From contig NC_014150.1 in assembly GCF_000092845.1 (NCBI RefSeq), positions 2,603,510 to 2,667,509 of the forward strand: a stretch of 64,000 nt of DNA, in the 5' to 3' direction. A program made the position numbers and the translations under genes. Under the pieces are notes generated by a model, which was not told the origin of the DNA, made no database searches, and saw nothing but the letters and a program-made list of their open reading frames with translations. Shown here in pieces: positions 1 to 7,318 of this stretch; within the stretch, counting starts at the first letter, position 1; each line of letters opens with the position of its first letter. The stretch is from Brachyspira murdochii DSM 12563. Lineage in GTDB: Bacteria; Spirochaetota; Brachyspiria; Brachyspirales; Brachyspiraceae.

Positions 1-216
1 GGTGTAAATGTAATGATGAATATGATAAAGCATATTAAAGATAGTATGTACAAAACTATTATAAATGATAAAAATATAAGAGAATATGCTTTTAATGATA
101 ATCTTAGTGCTGAAAAGTTTATAGATATAATATTTTCATTTATAATGGATTCTATGATAAAGGGAAATTATGATAGTTCTTCTATAAAAGAGATTATTAA
201 GAGGACTATTTATTGA
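1..216 (+). CDS. C-terminal end of a possible TetR-family regulator (5' partial)
   Basis: The reading frame is open to the first base of the window, so only the last 71 or so residues are visible. They are predicted to be mostly helical (two amphipathic stretches) and carry no catalytic motif. A helical C-terminal ligand-binding domain directly before, and co-directional with, an ABC exporter gene 31 bp downstream is the usual arrangement of a TetR-type repressor and its efflux target. No DNA-binding helix-turn-helix is visible because the N-terminus lies outside the window. The family call is therefore an inference from context; a different small helical protein is possible. Confidence 0.4.
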   Translation, partial: GVNVMMNMIKHIKDSMYKTIINDKNIREYAFNDNLSAEKFIDIIFSFIMDSMIKGNYDSSSIKEIIKRTIY

Positions 217-247
217 TATATAAAAAATAAAATAAAGGAAAAAGTTT

Positions 248-1996
248 ATGATTAATAAAAGGCTTATTGCTTTGATGGGATATGCCAAAAAATATATAGC
301 TTGGCATGTTATAATACAGCTTGTTAATCTGGCACTTAATATAACAGCCGTATTTTTTATGGCTGATATTATACAAAAGGCTTCTAATGGAAATATAACA
401 AAAGAAGATATTATAAAGTTATGCATAGCTATTTTTGTAATAATAGTATTAAGATTCAGATTTACTGTTTTAATGTCAAAAATGTCATACTATGCTTCTG
501 GAAGAGTTAAGCAGACTTTAATAGAAAAAATATATTCAAAACTACTCACACTTGGAAGCAGATATAAAGAAAAATTTTCTACAAGCGAAATAGTGCAAAT
601 ATCTATGGAGGGAGTTGATCAGTTAGAAACTTATTTTGGAAGATATTTGCCTCAGTTTTTTTATAGTATGATAGCTCCTATAGTGCTTTTTGCTGTGCTT
701 TCTACTATAAGTATAAAGTCAGCTGTTATACTTTTAATATGTGTTCCTCTAATACCTATATCAATTATTGCTATAGTAAAAATTGCTAAAAGAATACTAA
801 AAAAATATTGGGGAAGCTACAGCGATTTGGGAGAGATGTTTTTAGAAGATGTACAGGGACTTACTACTTTAAAAATATATAAAGCTGATGAAAATAAGAA
901 TAAAGAGATGAATATAGAAGCTGAAAAGTTTAGAATTGCTACTATGAATCTTTTATTTATGCAGCTTAATTCTACAACTATAATGGATATAATAGCATAT
1001 GGCGGTGCTGCTTTGGGAGTTATAATTTCTGTACTTGAATATATGAAAGGAAATATTAATATTGCCGGCACATTTACTATAATAATGCTTTCTGCCGAGT
1101 TTTTTATTCCATTAAGACTTTTAGGTTCATTCTTTCACATTGCTATGAATGGAATATCTGCAAGCGATAAGATGTTTGAAATACTTGATATGAAAGATGA
1201 TGATAAAAGAGTAAATAAAATTAATAAAAATAATGAAGAGATTACTTTTAAAGATGTTAGTTTTGCATACAATGAAGATAAAACTATATTAAAAGATATT
1301 AATATGACTATAAAAGAAAAATCATTTGTTTCTATAGTTGGTATTTCAGGTTCTGGAAAAAGCACTATTGCTGGGATTATATCATTAAGAAATGAAAATT
1401 ATAAAGGCTCTGTTAAGATTGGAGATATAGAAATTTCTACGATAGATAAAGATGATTTATACAAAAGAATAGTTGTAGTTGATCATAACAGTTATTTATT
1501 TGAAGGCACTGTATATGATAATTTAAAAATGGCTGGAGATAATATAACAGAAAATCAGATGAATGAGGTATTAAAAAAAGTTGAGCTTTATGATTTTTTA
1601 CAGTCTGAAGACGGACTTAATACAAAGATAATGGAAAAGGCTGCAAATTTATCTGGAGGACAGAAACAGAGATTGGCATTAGCAAGGGCTATACTTCTTA
1701 AAGGGGACATATATATATTTGATGAAGCTACTTCTAATGTTGATGTTGAAAGTGAAGAGAGTATTATGAAAGTGATAAGAGATATTGCCAAAGAAAAAAC
1801 TGTTATATTAATATCTCATAGGCTTTATAACTCTATGCTTTCAGATAAAATATACTTCTTAAAAGACGGAGTGATAAAAGAAGAAGGTACACATAATGAG
1901 TTAATGAATATAAATGGAGAGTATGCTAAAGTTTTTAATGAGCAGACCAATTTAGAGAGCATAACAAAAGGAGATAGTTTAAGAATAGCTATATAA
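248..1996 (+). CDS. ABC exporter half-transporter, fused permease and ATPase
   Basis: This 582-residue protein has an N-terminal block of about six membrane helices (residues 1-300) followed by a nucleotide-binding domain. The Walker A motif GISGSGKST lies near residue 365, the signature LSGGQKQR near 467, and Walker B with catalytic Glu (IFDEATSNVD) near 490, so the ATPase site looks intact. The length is typical of bacterial ABC half-exporters. The start at 248 has an AAAGGA ribosome site at a good distance. The next gene encodes a second half-transporter, so the two probably form a heterodimer, as in CydDC-like or multidrug exporters. The substrate cannot be read from the sequence; the architecture resembles CydD, but I would not assign that function. 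Confidence 0.88.
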   Translation: MINKRLIALMGYAKKYIAWHVIIQLVNLALNITAVFFMADIIQKASNGNITKEDIIKLCIAIFVIIVLRFRFTVLMSKMSYYASGRVKQTLIEKIYSKLLTLGSRYKEKFSTSEIVQISMEGVDQLETYFGRYLPQFFYSMIAPIVLFAVLSTISIKSAVILLICVPLIPISIIAIVKIAKRILKKYWGSYSDLGEMFLEDVQGLTTLKIYKADENKNKEMNIEAEKFRIATMNLLFMQLNSTTIMDIIAYGGAALGVIISVLEYMKGNINIAGTFTIIMLSAEFFIPLRLLGSFFHIAMNGISASDKMFEILDMKDDDKRVNKINKNNEEITFKDVSFAYNEDKTILKDINMTIKEKSFVSIVGISGSGKSTIAGIISLRNENYKGSVKIGDIEISTIDKDDLYKRIVVVDHNSYLFEGTVYDNLKMAGDNITENQMNEVLKKVELYDFLQSEDGLNTKIMEKAANLSGGQKQRLALARAILLKGDIYIFDEATSNVDVESEESIMKVIRDIAKEKTVILISHRLYNSMLSDKIYFLKDGVIKEEGTHNELMNINGEYAKVFNEQTNLESITKGDSLRIAI

Positions 1997-2318
1997 AATA
2001 AATATATACTAAAAATTTTTAAATTTGTAATTTTTTTATTGTTCTTTTTCCCGCCGCAAAAAGAACCAAAAAGTGCAAATCTAAAAGTAATGCTAAATAG
2101 TACTAATTATGTTTTACATGTAGAATAAATTATTAAATTTAGCCTGAAATATAGCCTTTCGCTACTGCGGGCTGTGCCTGCTTCTTTGTGGCAACAAAAG
2201 AAGTGGGGGTGTGGGGGCTAGTCCCCACAAATATAAATAAAATTAATTTTTAAACAAGTCTAGTAATTATAAAAAGAAAAACAACTTTAAAATTTTATAT
2301 AACAAAGGAGTTTATAAA
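1997..2318. repeat. Dispersed non-coding repeat between two ABC half-transporter genes
   Basis: This 322-bp gap has no convincing gene. It contains pieces that recur elsewhere in the window. At 2003-2031 the minus strand carries a copy of the promoter-like 29-mer, followed by the block GGCGGGAAAAAGAACAAT, which is found in the same order on the plus strand at 15038-15065. AAAGAACCAAAAAG at about 2063 recurs near 15180. A hairpin with arms of the CTTCTTTTGT/ACAAAGAAG type at about 2180-2205 has relatives at about 14990 and 15165. The GC-rich islands stand out from the AT-rich background. The repeat sits between two genes that probably encode partners of one transporter, so it may have entered an older operon. 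Confidence 0.7.
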
Positions 2319-3977
2319 ATGAGAAGAAGCGGTATAAAAATTATGGCGGAATTAATAGGCTTAATAACTCCGCTTATACATGTTATGATACTTGCAATAA
2401 CTACAGGAGTTCTAGGTTTTTTATGTGCCATATCAATAACTATATTCGGCGGATATGCCATATTAACGTATTTAGGATTAAATAATTTGTTTACTATAAA
2501 AACTATATTTATAATAGTTTTGGTGCTTGCTGTTTTAAGAGGGGTACTTCACTATATAGAACAGCTGAGCAATCACTTTATAGCTTTTAAACTACTTGCT
2601 TTAATAAGAGATAAAGTTTTTAAGGCTTTAAGAAAATTATCCCCTGCCAAACTTGAAGGAAGAGATAAAGGAAATTTAATAGCTCTTATTACAAGCGATA
2701 TTGAACTTCTTGAAGTGTTTTATGCACATACTATTTCACCTATAGCAATAGGAGTATTAACTTCAATTATTATGACAATTTTTATAGGAAGTTTTAATAT
2801 TATATTAGGAGTTATAGCATTATTAGGATATATCACTATAGGTTTTATAATACCTTATTTTTCATCAAGGTTTGGGAAAAATGACGGAATGTCTTACAGA
2901 GATGATTTTGGTAAATTAAACAGTTATTTTCTTGATAGTTTATGGGGTATAAAAGAGGTACTGCAATTTGGATACGGAGATAAAAGAGCAAAAAATATAG
3001 AAACAAAGACTGACAGTTTAATGCATATCAATGAAAAGCTAAAAAAATATGAAGGTTTTATATCTGCAATTACAACTTCTGCTGTAACATTATTTACATT
3101 TGCTGTACTCGTTGTAAGTATTATACTTTCAAAAGATGTAAAAAATAATTTCGCTAATATTATAATACCTACAATAGCAATGGCTAGTTCATTCGGACCT
3201 GTTATAGCACTTAGCAATTTATCAAATAATTTGTTTATGACCTTAGCAAGCGGAGAGAGAGTATTAAACTTGCTTAAAGAAAAGCCTATTATTGAAGAAG
3301 TTTATAATGGAGAGAAAGATTTAGAGTTTAAAGGCTTGGAATGTAAAGATATATATTTTGACTATGAAGGCGAAGAGATATTAAATGATTATAATTTAGA
3401 AATAGAGACTAATAAGATAATAGGAATAAGCGGAAAAAGCGGAAGCGGAAAGTCTACTCTTTTAAAACTATTTATGCGTTTTTGGGATATAAAAAAGGGA
3501 AGTCTACAAATATCATCTAAAGATATAAAAGATATAAATACCGATTCTCTTCGTGATATGGAAAGCTATGTAACACAGGAGACTTCTATTTTTAAAGATA
3601 CTATAGAAAATAATATAAAAATAGCAAATCAAAATGCCTCAAGAGAAGATGTTATAGAAGCATGTAAAAAAGCCTCACTCCATGATTTTATTATGACTTT
3701 GCCTAAAGGATATGATACTAATGTAGGCGAGCTTGGAGATACTTTATCAGGCGGAGAAAAGCAGCGTATAGGAATAGCTAGAAGTTTTTTACATAATGCT
3801 CCTTTTATACTTCTTGATGAGCCTACAAGCAATTTAGATAGTTTGAATGAGGCTGTTATATTAAAATCAATAAAAGAAAACAGCGTTAACAGAACAGTTG
3901 TTTTAGTTTCACATAGACTTTCTACACTTAATATAGCAGATAAAGTTTATAAGATGAAAGAAGACAGGGTTAGTTAG
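2319..3977 (+). CDS. ABC exporter half-transporter, second subunit
   Basis: The 552-residue product has about six N-terminal membrane helices (residues 1-300) and a C-terminal nucleotide-binding domain. It has Walker A GKSGSGKST near residue 369, the signature LSGGEKQR near 477 and Walker B LLDEPTSNLD near 498. A strong AAAGGAG ribosome site precedes the ATG at 2319. The catalytic Glu and the signature are both canonical, as in the upstream half-transporter, so both sites of a heterodimer could be active. The gene is close in size and orientation to the gene at 248-1996 and probably its partner, although the repeat-filled gap means it may have its own promoter. CydC-like architecture; the exported substrate is unknown. 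Confidence 0.88.
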   Translation: MRRSGIKIMAELIGLITPLIHVMILAITTGVLGFLCAISITIFGGYAILTYLGLNNLFTIKTIFIIVLVLAVLRGVLHYIEQLSNHFIAFKLLALIRDKVFKALRKLSPAKLEGRDKGNLIALITSDIELLEVFYAHTISPIAIGVLTSIIMTIFIGSFNIILGVIALLGYITIGFIIPYFSSRFGKNDGMSYRDDFGKLNSYFLDSLWGIKEVLQFGYGDKRAKNIETKTDSLMHINEKLKKYEGFISAITTSAVTLFTFAVLVVSIILSKDVKNNFANIIIPTIAMASSFGPVIALSNLSNNLFMTLASGERVLNLLKEKPIIEEVYNGEKDLEFKGLECKDIYFDYEGEEILNDYNLEIETNKIIGISGKSGSGKSTLLKLFMRFWDIKKGSLQISSKDIKDINTDSLRDMESYVTQETSIFKDTIENNIKIANQNASREDVIEACKKASLHDFIMTLPKGYDTNVGELGDTLSGGEKQRIGIARSFLHNAPFILLDEPTSNLDSLNEAVILKSIKENSVNRTVVLVSHRLSTLNIADKVYKMKEDRVS

Positions 3978-4005
3978 AAAATTATAGCTAATAATAAAAA
4001 ATTAT

Positions 4006-4056
4006 AATATCAATACTGCAGCATTTTAGTTTAATACTGCAGTATTGATATTTTTT
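4006..4056. terminator. Bidirectional intrinsic terminator between convergent genes
   Basis: A 16-bp perfect inverted repeat (arms 4006-4021 and 4037-4052, built on ATCAATACTGCAG) is flanked by a T run on the plus strand and an A-rich stretch on the other side. It sits between the plus-strand ABC gene and the minus-strand deaminase gene and can serve both. Confidence 0.85.
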
Positions 4057-4062
4057 GATAAA

Positions 4063-5442
4063 TCACATATTTAAATATTTTCTTTCTGTTTCATAAGCAA
4101 GTTTATATATTTTCTCTTCATCAATGGAAGTAAGTTTTCCTTTTTCTGAAACGACTTTTCCATTAACTATAGTATAATCAACAGTATTCTTCCAGCCTAT
4201 AGTGCATAATATAGATTTAGAATCAAAATCAGCACCTACCATTTCCAAACGCCTCATATCTATCATGAATAAATCTCCAGCTTTTCCTACTTCCAAACTT
4301 CCTATATCATCACGTCCTAAAACTTCGGCACCGCCTTTTGTAGCCATTTTTAATATATCATAAGCACTAGGAGCATTATTACTTGAATTAAGTCTGTGAA
4401 GAAGATAGCATACTCTCATCTCTTCTAACATATTAGATCCGTCATTACTTGCACTGCCGTCAACAGCCAAACTTACAGGCACACCTAATTTTAACATCTC
4501 TGGTATATTGCATACTCCAGAACTTAATTTCATGTTGGATATAGGACAATGTGCTACTCCAGTTTTTGTATCAGCTAAAAATTTTAATTCCTTTTCATTA
4601 AAATGAATACCATGTGCATACCAAACATCATTACCCACCCAGCCTAAAGATTCCATATATTCCAAAGGACGCATATTAAATTTTTCTTTTACATACACTT
4701 CTTCATCTTTAGTTTCGCATAAATGAGTATGAAGCCTTACTTTCAAATCTCTTGCTAGAATAGCAGATTGTTTTAATAATTCTTCGCTTACATTAAAAGG
4801 TGCACAAGGAGCTAATGCCACCATATTCATAGAGTATTTTGAATTGTCATGATACTTTTCAACTACTCTTTGGCAGTCTTTCAAAATTACATCTAATGGC
4901 TGTACTACAGAATCTGGGGGAAGTCCGCCGTCTTTTTTGCTCAAATCCATACTTCCTCTTGAAGCATACATTCTTATACCCAAATCTTTAGCTGCTCTAA
5001 ACTGAGAATCTATTATTCCTTCAGCATTATTATTTGGAAATAAGTAATGATGATCAAAACAAGTTGTACATCCTGTTTTTAAAAGCTCTCCCATAGCAGT
5101 AATAGAACTGTAATATACTACTTCACTATTTAAATTTTTCCAAATTTCATACAGATTGGTAAGCCATTCAAATAATTCCATATTCTGAACCTGAGGCAAA
5201 TTTCTGCTGAATATTTGAAATAAATGATGATGAGTATTAATAAGCCCCGGATATACAAAATAACCTGAAGCATCAATAACCCTGTCTGCATTTTTTTCTT
5301 TTATTAATGTTTCCTTTTCTGCCATTTCTCCTATATATGTTATAACTCCGTTTTCTATTAGTATATTAGCTGAGTTATAAACAGCATCATTTTCCGAACA
5401 GGTAACTATAGAAGAAGCGTTTTTGATAAAAAGACTAGACAT
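4063..5442 (-). CDS. 8-oxoguanine deaminase-like amidohydrolase
   Basis: The 459-residue protein is a member of the metal-dependent amidohydrolase superfamily (cytosine deaminase/TRZ type). Visible landmarks are the metal-binding HxH in INTHHHLFQ (residues 68-76), LHTHLCE, a YAHGIH block, AHCPISNMKLSSG, and the catalytic Asp block AVDGSASNDGSN. The run after HHH (about residues 74-101: LFQ..SRNLP..Q...LFEWL..LYEIW) is, from memory, characteristic of the subgroup that contains 8-oxoguanine deaminase, which converts 8-oxoguanine to uric acid and ammonia. Related guanine or s-triazine deaminases are the main alternatives. The ATG at 5442 has a GGAGGT ribosome site. Upstream are a consensus promoter and a guanine-class riboswitch, which independently point to a purine substrate. 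Confidence 0.8.
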   Translation of the reverse strand: MSSLFIKNASSIVTCSENDAVYNSANILIENGVITYIGEMAEKETLIKEKNADRVIDASGYFVYPGLINTHHHLFQIFSRNLPQVQNMELFEWLTNLYEIWKNLNSEVVYYSSITAMGELLKTGCTTCFDHHYLFPNNNAEGIIDSQFRAAKDLGIRMYASRGSMDLSKKDGGLPPDSVVQPLDVILKDCQRVVEKYHDNSKYSMNMVALAPCAPFNVSEELLKQSAILARDLKVRLHTHLCETKDEEVYVKEKFNMRPLEYMESLGWVGNDVWYAHGIHFNEKELKFLADTKTGVAHCPISNMKLSSGVCNIPEMLKLGVPVSLAVDGSASNDGSNMLEEMRVCYLLHRLNSSNNAPSAYDILKMATKGGAEVLGRDDIGSLEVGKAGDLFMIDMRRLEMVGADFDSKSILCTIGWKNTVDYTIVNGKVVSEKGKLTSIDEEKIYKLAYETERKYLNM

Positions 5443-5479
5443 ATATTATACCTCCGTTAACTAAAAAATAAGGCAAAAA

Positions 5480-5542
5480 ACTTATAGTCAATTATTGAGG
5501 TAATTGGTAGAAACGTTCAGCCTATTATGAACTTATATAAGT
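5480..5542 (-). ncRNA. Purine riboswitch aptamer, guanine class (leader of the deaminase gene)
   Basis: Read on the minus strand, 63 nt fold as the three-way junction of a purine riboswitch. P1 pairs ACTTATA (5542-5536) with TATAAGT (5486-5480). J1/2 is TAA. P2 is GTTCA/TGAAC with loop TAATAGGC, which holds the GG needed for the loop-loop kiss. J2/3 is the hallmark GTTTCTACC. P3 is AATTA/TAATT with loop CCTCAA, which supplies the CC partners. J3/1 is GACTA. The ligand-specifying base (position 74 in the xpt numbering) is C, and the pocket uridines 22, 47 and 51 are present, so guanine or a close relative is the predicted ligand. The P2 hairpin has the same 18-nt length as in xpt. L3 differs from the usual CCNUAAA. 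Confidence 0.88.
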
Positions 5543-5562
5543 AAATAAATCGCCTAAAGAGA

Positions 5563-5590
5563 ATTATAAAGTATTTTAATTTTATGTCAA
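5563..5590 (-). promoter_or_regulatory. Consensus sigma-70 promoter of the riboswitch-deaminase transcript
   Basis: On the minus strand there is a perfect TTGACA (5590-5585), a 16-bp spacer, and a perfect TATAAT (5568-5563). Initiation about 7 nt downstream would put the start near 5556, leaving a short lead before the aptamer P1 stem at 5542. The expression decision would therefore rest mainly on the riboswitch. Confidence 0.82.
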
Positions 5591-5615
5591 TTTATATAGA
5601 AGATATTGTTTGTAT

Positions 5616-5661
5616 AATAAAAAATCATTGCCTATTTATAATTTTAAATAAGCAATGATTA
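5616..5661 (-). terminator. Intrinsic terminator of the beta-barrel gene at 5716-6324
   Basis: A long stem with arms 5623-5638 and 5645-5660 (AATCATTGC/GCAATGATT core) is followed on the minus strand by a run of T residues. It separates the upstream envelope genes from the deaminase promoter. Confidence 0.75.
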
Positions 5662-5715
5662 AATTAATTAATAGGAGAAATAAAACATTTTTATATAATT
5701 TGTATTAATATTTCA

Positions 5716-6324
5716 TTAAAAATAATATCGTCCGCCTACACTTATTCTTCCAAAACCAGCCTTATTTATTTTTTCTGGATATCCTAGTTCTTTTCCATTA
5801 TGCACCATATGAAGACCTCCTCCAAACTCTAAAACTATACCCACATGTTTGCTTACATTTATATTAAATCCAGCTCCTCCTCCTACCTCCCAATAGTACG
5901 GTTTTGCAAATAAAAACTTCCCGCTTCTATCAGCATCAAAAGATAAAAATCCGAAACTTGCAAAAGCAAATCCGTATCTCGCTATACTTATTTTACCTGT
6001 ATACTCATCATCTCCTCCAAATGTAAACTTCTGCATAAGTCCTAATTGGTACATTTGAGGGCTGTCATCATATATTTTAGAGCCTGTTACCGAAGTGTAG
6101 CTTTTTATCTGAAAATTATTATATTTCATAATCTTAAATCCAAACTCTATATTAACAGTTGTCTTTATAGAATCTGCACTGCTGAATATTCCTATAGAGA
6201 AAAATCTATTATCCAATACAGACTGAAATCCTTTTTTTTCTTCAGTATTTTCTTCCGCTTTAAGTATAGCGAATGAAGATAAAAGTATAATATTTATTAT
6301 AAAAATATATTTTAATATTTTCAT
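5716..6324 (-). CDS. Outer membrane beta-barrel protein
   Basis: The 202-residue product starts with a signal peptide (MKILKYIFIINIILLSSFAILKA, cleavage near residue 23) and then alternates short amphipathic strands with Gly/Asp/Asn turns. It ends in GGRYYF, with the terminal aromatic residue expected of BAM-assembled barrels. This suggests a small eight-stranded barrel in the outer membrane. It shares the general layout of the proteins at 9516 and 44045 but is not a close copy of either. No enzyme motif is visible. It has its own terminator and a gap of 64 bp to the DUF454 gene upstream. The exact role is unknown. Confidence 0.7.
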   Translation of the reverse strand: MKILKYIFIINIILLSSFAILKAEENTEEKKGFQSVLDNRFFSIGIFSSADSIKTTVNIEFGFKIMKYNNFQIKSYTSVTGSKIYDDSPQMYQLGLMQKFTFGGDDEYTGKISIARYGFAFASFGFLSFDADRSGKFLFAKPYYWEVGGGAGFNINVSKHVGIVLEFGGGLHMVHNGKELGYPEKINKAGFGRISVGGRYYF

Positions 6325-6388
6325 TGACTTTCCTTTAATAAAATATAACTGCTATTTTTAAGAATGTTATTTATTTGAGATTAAAAAA

Positions 6389-6802
6389 TTACTCTATATT
6401 ATCTAAATTATCTAATTCATTTGTACTTTTATTTATTTCATCTTCTTTTATAGTTTTTATCTGGGTAAAAAAGTATAAATATTTTGAAATAAAAAGTATT
6501 ACAAGTGTTATTCTAGCATAAATGTTGTTTACAAAAATGAATGTAATTATAAGCATTGCACTTACTGGAAGAAGTATGCTTAGCTTAGATTTTAAAGTCA
6601 TAGCTCTTGACTTTAAAAAACTCTCTAAATGTTTTTTATATAATTTTGTAGACGTAAACCAATTATGAAACTTTTTAGAGCCTTTTGCAAAAAAGAAAGA
6701 TGCAAGCAAAAGAAAAGGTGTAGTAGGCAGTATAGGAACAACTATTCCAACAGCACCAATACCTACAAAAATAAAACCTAGAACTATAAATAATACTCTC
6801 AT
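6389..6802 (-). CDS. DUF454 (YbaN-like) inner membrane protein
   Basis: The 137-residue protein matches the DUF454/YbaN pattern: an N-terminal helix rich in Gly, then the diagnostic GIVVPILPTTPFLLLASFFFAKGS stretch in pieces (residues about 22-44), a SxKFHNW motif, and two further membrane helices around residues 75-110. The C-terminus is charged and probably cytoplasmic. Its function is not established. It overlaps the upstream YgbA_NO gene by 4 bp (ATGA type), so the two are translationally coupled. Confidence 0.85.
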   Translation of the reverse strand: MRVLFIVLGFIFVGIGAVGIVVPILPTTPFLLLASFFFAKGSKKFHNWFTSTKLYKKHLESFLKSRAMTLKSKLSILLPVSAMLIITFIFVNNIYARITLVILFISKYLYFFTQIKTIKEDEINKSTNELDNLDNIE

Positions 6803-7218
6803 ATTATACCTTTAAAATTAATCTTTTTATTTTTATTAAAATTATGCTTTATCATAACAATAACATGTTTCAATGCTATTATAGGATTATAAAGAAGCAT
6901 TCTTTTACCTGAAAAACGCATTATATTTTTTATTTTTTCTTTCATATCTTTATTATAGCACTGAGATTTACATGCACTGCAGAAAGTTTTTGTCTCCATA
7001 AACCTGCATTTATCAGTTCTTATGCTAGCATAATTATATATGTTTTCACATTCCTTGCAAATATTTTTACTGCCGAAAGTTTTATTATAAGATTTATGGT
7101 ATTCTTTATGATTATTTCTGCAGTAAATTTCTATCATACAAAGCATAGTTTTTTTCTCATTTTCTCTTTTTTTGTCTTCATCGCTATAACATAAAAAATC
7201 ACAATAATTTTTTATCAT
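6799..7218 (-). CDS. YgbA_NO (nitrous-oxide-stimulated promoter) family protein
   Basis: This Cys-rich protein has the family pattern: R/E/K-rich start, MCMIEIYCRNNH, CKECENIYNYASIRTDKC, a CSACKSQCY cluster, and MRFSGKRMLLYNPIIALKH near the end. The Cys arrangement suggests metal or Fe-S binding. In Escherichia coli, ygbA belongs to the NsrR regulon and responds to nitric oxide. I place the start at 7218 because that ATG has an AGAGG ribosome site, whereas the ATG at 7269 (17 codons upstream) has none. The gene is coupled to the DUF454 gene by a 4-bp overlap, which suggests an envelope or nitrosative-stress pair. Confidence 0.82.
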   Translation of the reverse strand: MIKNYCDFLCYSDEDKKRENEKKTMLCMIEIYCRNNHKEYHKSYNKTFGSKNICKECENIYNYASIRTDKCRFMETKTFCSACKSQCYNKDMKEKIKNIMRFSGKRMLLYNPIIALKHVIVMIKHNFNKNKKINFKGII

Positions 7219-7318
7219 TTTTATAACCTCTATTTGTTCATATATTGGGTATCTTTTTGATAAAGACACCCAATAATATATTTTCCCAAAGATCTATATA
7301 AATCAATAATTTAGCAAA

